Shown piece by piece: positions 5,323-11,577 of a stretch of DNA of 21,953 nucleotides. The stretch's first letter is position 1. Each line of letters begins with the position of its first letter. The notes under the pieces were generated by a model, which was given only the letters and a program-made list of their open reading frames with translations, was not told where the DNA came from and did not search any database. This DNA is from a virus: positions 1 to 21,953 of IMG/VR virus record IMGVR_UViG_3300035698_000065. One strand, given 5' to 3'. Position numbers and translations under genes: made by a program.

Positions 5323-5754
5323 ATGCCTTTTATTACTGGTGCTTTAATTATTGGTGGTATGGCTTTAGCTGGTTCTTTTTACACGGCAGATCAAGCAAGA
5401 CGCCAAGCGGGTGCTGCAAGAGACCAAGCACAAAAGCAATCTGCTGCTACTTCTCAACGTGCGGCTCAACAGTTGTCTGTCCAGCGTGAGCAAGCCAAGA
5501 CAGCAAGAGAGCGATTGAACTTTGAAGTAGGCCAATCTGCTGAACAAAGGCAATTGCTTGATACGCAAGCCAAACAAGCTGCGGAATCACTGCAAACCCA
5601 GCAACGCGAGATGGCAGAGGAAGAATCTAATCGAATGCGTCAACTGCGTCGCGGTGGTAGGCGATCTTTATTGTCTCAAGAAAGATTAAACCCTGAAGCC
5701 GGTTTAGGCGATTTTGGTTCTGTTCAATTGGGCGCTGGTAACGGTCTAGGATAA
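5323..5754 (+). CDS. Small virion-type protein: hydrophobic N-terminus and coiled coil
   Basis: This 143-residue protein begins MPFITGALIIGGMALAGSFY, a hydrophobic glycine-rich segment (about residues 3-20) that could span or insert into a membrane. A long Gln/Ala/Arg-rich helix follows (about 21-108), probably coiled coil. The C-terminus is Gly-rich with the motif GGRRSLLSQ (111-119). I do not recognise a named family. Short proteins with hydrophobic N-termini and a 'GRRSLL'-type C-terminus occur near terminase and portal genes of podoviruses and are often minor virion or ejection proteins. ATG 5323 is chosen because GGAG lies 6 nt upstream; a TTG at 5293 in the same frame would place that Shine-Dalgarno inside the gene. 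The next gene starts 9 nt after the stop. Function is unknown. Confidence 0.7.
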   Translation: MPFITGALIIGGMALAGSFYTADQARRQAGAARDQAQKQSAATSQRAAQQLSVQREQAKTARERLNFEVGQSAEQRQLLDTQAKQAAESLQTQQREMAEEESNRMRQLRRGGRRSLLSQERLNPEAGLGDFGSVQLGAGNGLG

Positions 5755-5763
5755 GGAGCGGTT

Positions 5764-6369
5764 ATGCCTTTTGCACAAGTATCTAAAACAATGGCAGCAC
5801 GCAGGCAGGCTCGCAGACGTCCTCGCGGGTTAGCTGAAATACAAGCCATCCAATCCCAGTATCAAGAAGATGTGATGGGCGCGCAATCTAGGTTGACCGG
5901 TGCACAAACAGCGGCAACACAAGAGTTTTCTGATCTTAGTAGTCAATACGAGTCACAATTGACTTCATACCAAGATGAATTAACTAACTACAACAAGCGA
6001 GCAGACCAGTTTGCTAGCAGGGTTGATAGTTATATTGGCACGCTTGATGAAATCAAACGTGTTAAAGACCAAAATATGATTAACTTATACGTTAACTGGA
6101 CCGGTTTAGCCCGTATGTTTGGTGGTGAAGACCGGCCAATGGAACAAGTGCCCGCAACACCAGCAGATCCAGGTTCTTTTACAGAATCATTTGATCGTCC
6201 TGTGCCTAAAGCGCCACAAGCGCCATCGTTTCAAGAAGATGTTTCAAGGTTTCAAAAAGAAACGCAAGAGGCCAAGGTTGGCATGGAGCGTGAAATAGGT
6301 GAGCGTCGTGCAGCAACGCAACGCGCTCGCTTTCGTATGCGTGATCGTCCCTTAATGACAGGAGCTTAA
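5764..6369 (+). CDS. Coiled-coil virion-type hypothetical protein
   Basis: This 201-residue protein has a basic N-terminus (AARRQARRRPRG, about residues 11-22). A long Gln-rich, probably coiled-coil region runs from about 24 to 105, followed by YVNWTGLARMFGG (about 109-121) and a Pro-rich linker (about 125-155). A second helix with many Glu, Arg and Lys ends in RMRDRPLMTGA. AAGGAG lies 5 nt before the ATG. The C-terminal 'R-x-R-x-x-P-L-M-T-G' resembles the 'RRSLLS' end of the upstream protein, so the two may share a binding partner. I do not recognise a family. Position between terL and portal suggests a minor structural or DNA-ejection component, which is inference. Confidence 0.7.
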   Translation: MPFAQVSKTMAARRQARRRPRGLAEIQAIQSQYQEDVMGAQSRLTGAQTAATQEFSDLSSQYESQLTSYQDELTNYNKRADQFASRVDSYIGTLDEIKRVKDQNMINLYVNWTGLARMFGGEDRPMEQVPATPADPGSFTESFDRPVPKAPQAPSFQEDVSRFQKETQEAKVGMEREIGERRAATQRARFRMRDRPLMTGA

Positions 6370-6370
6370 G

Positions 6371-6523
6371 ATGAAAGATGGTTTGTACAAAAACATGAAC
6401 GACAAGCGCAAGCGCATAGAAGCTGGGTCTGGAGAAAAGATGCGCAACAAGGGCGACAAGGGTGCGCCTACTGATGCAGCGTTTCGCAAAGCAGCTAAGA
6501 CGGCAATGCGGAAGAAGAAGTGA
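6371..6523 (+). CDS. 50-residue basic protein of the conserved MKDGLY...GSGEKMR type
   Basis: This short frame encodes MKDGLYKNMNDKRKRIEAGS, then GEKMRNKGDKGAPTDAAFRK and a basic end ATKK-like tail (AKTAMRKKK). I recognise the pattern 'M-K-x-G-L-Y ... K-R-x-R-I-x-A-G-S-G-E-K-M-R-x-x-G-x-K-G-A-P-T' from small proteins encoded beside head genes in many phages; function unknown. It is very basic (many Lys and Arg), so nucleic-acid or capsid-interior binding is possible. GGAG lies 7 nt before the ATG. The TGA overlaps a GTG start of the next gene (GTGA at 6520-6523), indicating coupling. It is easily missed because of its length, but start, ribosome site and sequence pattern all support it. Confidence 0.8.
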   Translation: MKDGLYKNMNDKRKRIEAGSGEKMRNKGDKGAPTDAAFRKAAKTAMRKKK

Positions 6524-7107
6524 GCATTAACGTAAAGTTAGAATCCCTTGATACCAAGTCTAGGTTTGTCACCAAAGCGTATCTTGATGAGAACAACAAT
6601 CCTCAGCTAGTCGGCTCGGAGTTGCCGTTGCCTGTTGCTGACATTGTCGCATTGCGCACGTTTGAGGGCAGAACTTTTGGTATCGGTGCAGTAAAGAATT
6701 TTGAAAACAAGCTGGCAGCCGGTGCAAGTCTTGATTTAGCTATCGCTTGGGCAACTGGTGTCTCACCAAGAATTACATTAACGGGGTTGGTTGGTGGCAA
6801 TGCTATTGCTTATTTGTATGAGGGCGCCACTGTGTCTGGTGGCACAACTGTCGCGGCAGTTAATTTAAAAAGAACATCTACAAGAACAAGCGAATCTGCG
6901 GCTTTACTGCAACCAACAGTCTCAAGCACCGGTACTCTGGTGTTAGAGCAGTTGCTTCTTGGGGGCATTGGTAAAAAAGCAGGTGGTGGTGGGGATAATT
7001 CAGGTCGTTTGTATTTGAAACCGCTAACCACCTACTTATTCAGGGTAACTAACAAAGATTCCGGTACCCCGCATGTAGCAGAAATATTGTTGGAGTGGTA
7101 TGAGTAA
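6520..7107 (+). CDS. Beta-rich virion-type protein (possible head decoration/fibre)
   Basis: This 195-residue protein starts at a GTG that overlaps the preceding stop (GTGA); no better start with a ribosome site is seen. It is rich in Gly, Thr, Val and Leu in alternating strand-like patterns: PQLVGSELPLPVADIVALRT (about residues 29-48), GNAIAYLYEGATVSGGTTV (about 93-111), SSTGTLVLEQLLLGG (about 135-149). The end, YLFRVTNKDSGTPHVAEILLEWYE, is strand-like. There is no signal peptide or enzyme motif. A beta-sandwich fold and position just before the portal suggest a capsid decoration or head-fibre protein. I know similar hypothetical proteins from phage structural modules but cannot name a family. 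Structural role is inferred. Confidence 0.68.
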   Translation: MSINVKLESLDTKSRFVTKAYLDENNNPQLVGSELPLPVADIVALRTFEGRTFGIGAVKNFENKLAAGASLDLAIAWATGVSPRITLTGLVGGNAIAYLYEGATVSGGTTVAAVNLKRTSTRTSESAALLQPTVSSTGTLVLEQLLLGGIGKKAGGGGDNSGRLYLKPLTTYLFRVTNKDSGTPHVAEILLEWYE

Positions 7108-7136
7108 ACTTACAAAACCGTCAAGGGTGAAAGACA

Positions 7137-8747
7137 ATGGCTAAGATGAAGTACGAAGGCAAAAAGTTGCCGGTTGGTGAAATCATCAAACGAGCCGACC
7201 TCGCCCAGCGCAAAAAAGATTTATTCGAGGACTTGTACCGCGATTGCTATGAGTTTGCCCTGCCTCAGCGTCAGCTTTATGGCCACTGGGAAGGCAACAG
7301 CGTTGGCAACAAAAAGATGACCCGTGTGTTTGACTCTACAGCGATCAACTCCACGCAGCGTTTTGCGAACCGCTTACAGTCCGGTATCTTCCCGCCTCAG
7401 CGCAACTGGTGTCGTCTAGATCCTGGGCAAGACATCCCTGAAGACCGCCGAGTTGAGGCGCAAGCTGTGCTTGATTTTTATAACAACAAGATGTTTGCCC
7501 TTATTAAGCAGTCAAACTTTGACATTGCCATTGGCGAGTTCTTGCTAGACCTGTGCGTTGGTACGGCTGCTATGCTGGTGTTGCCTGGTGACGACGTCAA
7601 GCCAATTAACTTTATTCCTGTGCCAATGTTTTTGGTGGCATACGAGGAAGGCGCAAACGGTAAGGTCGACAAGGTTTACCGTAAGATTCGCATGAAGGCT
7701 GAGGCTGTTTCGCAGCAATGGCGTGATGCAGAACTGTCAGAGTCGGTCAAGCAACGCTACGAAGAAAAGCCAACAGACGATGTTGACCTGTTGGAAGCGA
7801 CTATTCACGACTCGGAGCGTGGCGATTGGTGCTATCACGTAATTGACCAAGCCAGTAAAGAAGAAATTGTGTACCGCCGCATGGACTCATCGCCTTGGGT
7901 TGTGAGCCGTTACATGAAAGTAGCCGGTGAGATCTATGGCCGTGGCCCGTTGGTCACTGCCTTGCCTGATATTAAGACGCTTAACAAGACGCTTGAGCTA
8001 GTGCTAAAGAATGCCTCGCTTGCGGTGTCTGGTGCTTATACTGCGGCTGATGATGGGGTGCTAAACCCACAGACTGTCAAGATTGTGCCAGGTGCGATCA
8101 TCCCAGTGGCCAGAAACGGTGGGCCACAAGGCGAATCACTGCGCCCACTCGCTAGGGCGGGTGACTTTAACGTGTCTCAGATCGTGGTCAATGACTTGCG
8201 CATGAGCATTAAGCGTGTGTTGCTAGACGAGTCGCTGCCGCCAGACAACATGTCTGCGCGTTCTGCCACAGAGGTGGTCGAGCGTATGCGTGAGTTGGCT
8301 CAGAACCTAGGATCAGCCTTTGGTCGCTTGATTGACGAGACAATGATCCCGTTGGTTACGCGCATTCTGTCTGTAATGAACGAGCGCGGTCTGATTGACT
8401 TGCCGTTGCGGGTCAATGGCCTTGAGGTCAAAGTGTCACCAGTTTCCCCGCTAGCTATGGCGCAGAACATGGAGGAGATCAACAGCATTGTGCAGTTTAT
8501 GCAGCTAACAAGCGCTCTAGGCAACGAAGGCGCGTTGGCAGTTAAGACTGGCGACCTGATTGACTACTTAGGCGAAAAGCTAGGCGTGCCCGCTAAGCTG
8601 AGAACATCTGCGGCCGAGCGCGCTTACCTGATTGAGGAGCAAAGGAAGCTGGCTCAAGAAGACCAAGCTATGATGGCGATGGCGGGTCAGCAACAAGCCG
8701 TTGCTCAAAACCAAATGGACGCTCAAGCGGCGCCACCTATGGAGTAA
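7137..8747 (+). CDS. Portal protein (T7-like head-tail connector)
   Basis: At 536 residues this has the size of T7-type portals. The N-terminus carries DCYEFALPQRQLY (about residues 36-48) and VFDSTAINSTQRFANRLQSG (64-83) followed by IFPPQRNW, the hallmark of the Head-tail connector family. SRYMKVAGEIYGRGP (about 259-273) and PDNMSARSATEVVERMREL (about 368-386) are also typical portal segments. The last ~50 residues are Gln/Ala/Met-rich and flexible, as in other portals. Twelve copies form the ring through which TerL pumps DNA and to which the tail tubular proteins attach. The Shine-Dalgarno region AAGGGTGAAAG lies just upstream of ATG 7137. The cupin gene starts 6 nt after the stop. Confidence 0.93.
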   Translation: MAKMKYEGKKLPVGEIIKRADLAQRKKDLFEDLYRDCYEFALPQRQLYGHWEGNSVGNKKMTRVFDSTAINSTQRFANRLQSGIFPPQRNWCRLDPGQDIPEDRRVEAQAVLDFYNNKMFALIKQSNFDIAIGEFLLDLCVGTAAMLVLPGDDVKPINFIPVPMFLVAYEEGANGKVDKVYRKIRMKAEAVSQQWRDAELSESVKQRYEEKPTDDVDLLEATIHDSERGDWCYHVIDQASKEEIVYRRMDSSPWVVSRYMKVAGEIYGRGPLVTALPDIKTLNKTLELVLKNASLAVSGAYTAADDGVLNPQTVKIVPGAIIPVARNGGPQGESLRPLARAGDFNVSQIVVNDLRMSIKRVLLDESLPPDNMSARSATEVVERMRELAQNLGSAFGRLIDETMIPLVTRILSVMNERGLIDLPLRVNGLEVKVSPVSPLAMAQNMEEINSIVQFMQLTSALGNEGALAVKTGDLIDYLGEKLGVPAKLRTSAAERAYLIEEQRKLAQEDQAMMAMAGQQQAVAQNQMDAQAAPPME

Positions 8748-8753
8748 AACCGC

Positions 8754-9065
8754 ATGGAACCTGACATCACGCATTTTTTCGGAGACGGTTTATATGCAAA
8801 AGAAGCTAGAATTCCTGCTGGCATGTTGTTACAAAAGCACCAACACACCTTTACTCATTTCTCTATCCTCGCCAGAGGCAAGGTTGGGGTTGTGGTCGAC
8901 GGCGCAGAAACAAAATTCTACGAGGCGCCGGCTTGCGTCGTTATCAAGGCTAACGTGCTCCACGAAATTTATGCAGTAGAAAACAGCACTTGGTATTGTG
9001 TACACGCTACTGACGAAAAAGACGAAGACAAGATTGACGAGGTTTTAATCTTAAAGGATTTATAA
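8754..9065 (+). CDS. Small cupin-fold protein in the head module
   Basis: This 103-residue protein has the cupin motif 1 pattern G-x5-H-x-H-x3-(E/H)-x6-G: Gly23, His29, His31, His35, Gly42, with His in place of the usual Glu. A motif-2-like part (EAPACVVIKANVLHEI, about residues 57-72) supplies His70, and a final strand carries His84. Together these could bind a metal ion in a single beta-barrel. The protein is acidic at its C-terminus (TDEKDEDKIDEV). It lies between portal and Bbp19-like/scaffold genes and abuts its neighbours, so it is expressed with head proteins. Its substrate, if any, is unknown. It may be a virion or assembly protein rather than an enzyme. Cupin call is fairly sure; role is not. 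Confidence 0.8.
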   Translation: MEPDITHFFGDGLYAKEARIPAGMLLQKHQHTFTHFSILARGKVGVVVDGAETKFYEAPACVVIKANVLHEIYAVENSTWYCVHATDEKDEDKIDEVLILKDL

Positions 9066-9317
9066 ATGGGATGGGACGAACTAGATGCGGTTCAACAAGC
9101 GTTGACACCGCCGCCAGCTAACGACATTGATTTACTGTGCCTCAGAGTGTTTGGCACAGAAGAGGGGCAGAAACTGTTTAAGTGGTTGCGAGAGCAGACA
9201 GTTGAGCAGGCTGCATGGACGCCTGGGACAGATCCGTCCTACGGCTATTTTTTAGAGGGCAGATGCGCCTTAGTCAAGGAGCTTGAAGCCCGACTCAACC
9301 GAGCAAGGAAACTGTAA
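9066..9317 (+). CDS. Bbp19-like small phage protein
   Basis: This 83-residue, mostly helical protein contains LRVFGTEEGQKLFKWLREQT (about residues 26-45) and YFLEGRCALVKELEARL (about 62-78). The 'F-G-T-x-x-G-x-x-x-L ... Y-x-x-G-R/Q-x-x-L-V' pattern is that of the Bbp19 family, named from Bordetella podophage BPP-1 and found beside portal and scaffold genes of podoviruses. Biochemical function is unknown; assembly or minor virion roles are usually assumed. The ATG follows the cupin stop with no gap, and the scaffold ATG follows its own stop directly, so the cupin-Bbp19-scaffold genes are tightly coupled. Family assignment is from memory of the motif. Confidence 0.72.
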   Translation: MGWDELDAVQQALTPPPANDIDLLCLRVFGTEEGQKLFKWLREQTVEQAAWTPGTDPSYGYFLEGRCALVKELEARLNRARKL

Positions 9318-10124
9318 ATGAGCGAAGATACCGCAGTTCAGCCCGAAGAAGGACAAGAAGCACCCATCCAAGAAACCGGCCTACTGGACTCAGTTGAAGC
9401 AAATGATGACAGCCAGAAGGATATTAAACCAGAGGACACTGCGGTAGAGCACCGCTCTGATGAATCAATACCAGAAGACGAAGCAGTAGACAGGCCTGAC
9501 TGGTGGCCAGAAAATTTTTGGAAGAAAGACAGCTCTGAGCCTGATCTAGAGGGGATCGCAAAGTCGTGGATGGATTTGCGCAAGCAGATCAGCCAAGGCA
9601 AGCATAAGGCGCCCCCAGAAGGTAAGTACGACTTAAGCGCATTTGGTGATGACGCAGAAAACAAGCCAATGGTTCCCGTTTTTAAAAAGTGGGCGGCAGA
9701 AAATGGCGTGTCACAGACGGCTTTTGACTCGCTTGCTAGTGACCTAACAGCCATGGCAGCCGAAGCTGTTGCGTCACAACAACAACAGTTTGACCCAGCA
9801 GCAGAGAAAAAGTCGCTTGGCCCAAATGCTGATGCGGTAATTAACGGCATGGTTAGCTGGGCAAGAGGTCTAGTCAACAAGGGTATCTGGTCATCTGAGG
9901 ACTTTGACGAGTTCAAAGTGATGGGCGGTACAGCCAAAGGTATCAAAGCCCTGATGAAATTACGTGAAACTTACGAGGGCAACTCGATTCCTACTGAGTC
10001 AATGCCTATTGAGGGTATGCCAACTGACCAAGAGCTGCAACAAATGGTTGGTGACCCAAAATATAAATCTGATGCGGCTTATCGACAAAAGGTTGAGAAG
10101 TTATTTAATGCCAGATATAATTAA
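9318..10124 (+). CDS. Capsid scaffolding (assembly) protein
   Basis: This 268-residue protein has a strongly acidic, Glu/Asp/Gln-rich disordered N-terminus (about residues 1-58). WWPENFWKK (about 62-70) and a helix with WMDLRKQIS follow. A 'PPEGKYDLSAFG' segment (about 98-110) is seen in many phage scaffold or minor head proteins. The remainder is mainly helical, and the C-terminus is basic (YRQKVEKLFNARYN), fitting the helical tail by which scaffolds bind coat protein. Position just before the major capsid gene, length near the T7 scaffold and composition all support the call. AGGA lies ~8 nt before the ATG. An intrinsic terminator follows 31 nt after the stop, ending this transcription unit. 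Confidence 0.85.
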   Translation: MSEDTAVQPEEGQEAPIQETGLLDSVEANDDSQKDIKPEDTAVEHRSDESIPEDEAVDRPDWWPENFWKKDSSEPDLEGIAKSWMDLRKQISQGKHKAPPEGKYDLSAFGDDAENKPMVPVFKKWAAENGVSQTAFDSLASDLTAMAAEAVASQQQQFDPAAEKKSLGPNADAVINGMVSWARGLVNKGIWSSEDFDEFKVMGGTAKGIKALMKLRETYEGNSIPTESMPIEGMPTDQELQQMVGDPKYKSDAAYRQKVEKLFNARYN

Positions 10125-10154
10125 TTTGTCTCCTTTCTGTTAGTTCAGAACTCG

Positions 10155-10182
10155 CCCCAGTCTCTTGGCTGGGGTTTTTTTT
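10155..10182 (+). terminator. Intrinsic terminator after the scaffold gene
   Basis: CCCCAG (10155-10160) and CTGGGG (10169-10174) form a 6-bp G+C-rich stem with an 8-nt loop, followed immediately by eight T (10175-10182). This is a textbook Rho-independent terminator and separates the portal-scaffold unit from the capsid unit. Confidence 0.88.
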
Positions 10183-10187
10183 GAAAG

Positions 10188-10218
10188 TTATACACAGGGC
10201 ACTTGCAAGTTATCCACA
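10188..10218 (+). promoter_or_regulatory. Two tandem DnaA boxes in the capsid control region
   Basis: TTATACACA (10188-10196) and TTATCCACA (10210-10218) both fit the strict DnaA box consensus TTATNCACA. They are in the same orientation, 22 bp apart start to start (about two helical turns). The repeat extends to 12 bp as AAGTTATNCACA. The first box lies just upstream of the -35 hexamer; the second fills the spacer between -35 and -10 of the capsid promoter. Bound DnaA would be expected to affect transcription, or the site could be part of an origin, with A+T-rich sequence (10223-10233) beside it. I saw no other consensus box in the window. Confidence 0.7.
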
Positions 10219-10231
10219 AGCGGTATATTAT
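10203..10231 (+). promoter_or_regulatory. Strong sigma70-like promoter for the major capsid gene
   Basis: TTGCAA (10203-10208) and TATTAT (10226-10231) are separated by exactly 17 nt, the best promoter match I found in the window. The predicted start near 10238 gives a leader of about 130 nt before the capsid ATG. It lies between a terminator and the capsid gene and drives the most abundant virion protein. A DnaA box occupies the spacer. Confidence 0.72.
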
Positions 10232-10246
10232 TTGCCCAAAGGCCAA

Positions 10247-10325
10247 TCATATTCATATGACCCTTGTGATTGCGGTAGTCCGCAGGCTGGCACCCTAATG
10301 CAAGCGTAGGCCCATCACCAGATGG
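10247..10325 (+). promoter_or_regulatory. Structured leader of the capsid mRNA
   Basis: The ~130-nt untranslated leader holds a dyad TCATAT-tc-ATATGA (10247-10260), a hairpin TGCGG-tagt-CCGCA (10271-10284) and a hairpin CCATC-acca-GATGG (10312-10325). An unpaired A+T-rich stretch then leads to AAAGGA ahead of the ATG at 10368. Such stems can stabilise abundant late mRNAs; the DNA dyad near the start site could instead be an operator. Function is inferred. Confidence 0.4.
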
Positions 10326-10367
10326 CACACCGATAGCGATTAAACTTAACTTTTCAAAGGAAATGAC

Positions 10368-11210
10368 ATGGCTATTAATTTATCTACTGCCTTCGTCACC
10401 CTGTTTGATGCAGAAGTTAAACAAGCGTATCAGGCTCAGGCCATTTTACGCGGTGCTGTCCGTCTGCGTTCAGGTGTTGAAGGTGCTACCTATAAGTTCC
10501 CCAAGATTGGTCGTGGTGTTGCGCAGGTTCGCGTACCCCAGACTGATGTAACCCCACTTAATGTGGAATATGGTCAAGTGACTGTTACGCTTGCTGACTA
10601 CATCGCTGCTGAATACAGCGACATTTTCATGCAGCAGAAAGTCAACTTTGACGAGCGTACCGAGTTGGTGCAGGTTGTCTCAAACGCAATTGGCCGTCGT
10701 CAAGACCAGTTGATCTTGGACGCATTGACCGCATCGAGCACCAGCTTGACTGTTGCAAATGACATTGGTGGTACTGACAGCAACCTTAACGTGGCTAAGC
10801 TACGTGAGGCCAAGCGCTTATTGGACGCCAAAAACGTTCCTATGCGTGACCGTCACATCATCATCCATGCCGATTCTTTGGCTTCGTTATTGGGCGAGAC
10901 GTCTGTTACTAGCTCGGACTTCAACACCGTTAAGGCGTTGGTTCAGGGCGACATCAACACGTTCTTGGGCTTTACGTTCCACACACTCGGTGATCGTGAT
11001 GAGGGTGGCTTGCCTATTGATGGCTCTAGCGACCGTACTGTTTTCGCTTTTCATCGTGAGTCGCTCGGTATGGCTGAGGGCATTTCCCCCAAAACCGAGA
11101 TCAACTATGTTCCTGAGAAGACGTCTTTCTTGGTTGCATCCATGTTCTCGGCCGGCGCAGTTGCGATTGACGATGAAGGTATCGTCAAAATCACCTGCCG
11201 TGAAGCGTAA
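10368..11210 (+). CDS. Major capsid protein
   Basis: This 280-residue protein has its own promoter and leader and follows the scaffold gene, the standard place for the major capsid gene. The N-terminus (AFVTLFDAEVKQAYQ, about residues 8-22) is a helix like the N-arm of HK97-fold coat proteins. YKFPKIGRG (about 42-50), EYGQVTVTLADYIAAEYSDI (about 67-86) and NAIGRRQDQLILDAL (about 107-121, spine helix) are typical, as are RHIIIHADSLASLL (about 162-175) and FLGFTFHT near the P-domain and A-domain segments. AAAGGA precedes the ATG by 6-7 nt. It forms the icosahedral shell on the scaffold. Sequence similarity to T7 gp10 is not obvious, so the fold call rests on pattern and position. A decoration-like gene follows in the same unit. 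Confidence 0.92.
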   Translation: MAINLSTAFVTLFDAEVKQAYQAQAILRGAVRLRSGVEGATYKFPKIGRGVAQVRVPQTDVTPLNVEYGQVTVTLADYIAAEYSDIFMQQKVNFDERTELVQVVSNAIGRRQDQLILDALTASSTSLTVANDIGGTDSNLNVAKLREAKRLLDAKNVPMRDRHIIIHADSLASLLGETSVTSSDFNTVKALVQGDINTFLGFTFHTLGDRDEGGLPIDGSSDRTVFAFHRESLGMAEGISPKTEINYVPEKTSFLVASMFSAGAVAIDDEGIVKITCREA

Positions 11211-11226
11211 CTAGGAGGAATGACAA

Positions 11227-11505
11227 ATGGCTTTCTCATTATCAGGCTGGACCGTAGCAACTGCCGCTAAGCGTGGCAATGCTCCTTCCGTATACGCCTA
11301 CAAAACCACCGACGCCATTGCGGCTGTCAACACGGCTGGGTACTTTAATGACCTGTCCGACACGTTGGCTGTTGGCGATTTGATCTACTGCGTGACAAGC
11401 ACCGGCACAACTGCTGTTGCCACGCTTGTATATGTGTTGTCTAATGCATCAGGAGTAGTTGATGTAAATGATGGCACAACGCTTGCCGCTACCGATACTG
11501 ACTAA
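11227..11505 (+). CDS. Small decoration-like protein co-transcribed with capsid
   Basis: This 92-residue protein, starting MAFSLSGWTVATAAKRGNAP, is Ala/Thr/Val/Asp-rich with strand patterns: YAYKTTDAIAAVNTAGYFND (about residues 23-42), VGDLIYCVTSTGT (about 47-59), TLVYVLSNASGVVDV (about 65-79). Proteins with 'Y-x-T-x-D-x-x-x-x-V-x-x-x-G-Y-F-N ... G-D-x-I' occur directly behind capsid genes in many phages and are taken as head decoration or fibre proteins. It lies 16 nt after the capsid stop behind a very strong Shine-Dalgarno (AGGAGGA), predicting high expression. A terminator follows 20 nt after the stop. Decoration role is inferred from location and fold pattern. Confidence 0.72.
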   Translation: MAFSLSGWTVATAAKRGNAPSVYAYKTTDAIAAVNTAGYFNDLSDTLAVGDLIYCVTSTGTTAVATLVYVLSNASGVVDVNDGTTLAATDTD

Positions 11506-11525
11506 CGGTAGGCGCTAGTGAACCG

Positions 11526-11561
11526 AGGCCAGCTACTTAACCCAGGTGGCTGGCCTTTTTT
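11526..11561 (+). terminator. Intrinsic terminator ending the capsid unit
   Basis: AGGCCAGC (11526-11533) pairs perfectly with GCTGGCCT (11549-11556), an 8-bp stem with a 15-nt loop. Its 3' arm runs straight into a T-tract (11556-11561). It closes the capsid-decoration transcription unit shortly before the tail genes. Confidence 0.88.
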
Positions 11562-11577
11562 ATATTGAGAGGTTGCT

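Noticed and set aside
8701-8979. 92-residue frame overlapping the portal end and cupin
   Set aside because: Alternative frame of the cupin gene, without motif or ribosome site.
9338-9946. 202-residue minus-strand frame opposite the scaffold gene
   Set aside because: Ser-rich antisense shadow of an acidic gene; the plus-strand frame has ribosome site, coupling and family features.
10753-11214. 153-residue plus-strand frame overlapping the capsid gene
   Set aside because: Arg/Trp/Leu-rich composition typical of an out-of-frame shadow; no evidence for a capsid frameshift product.
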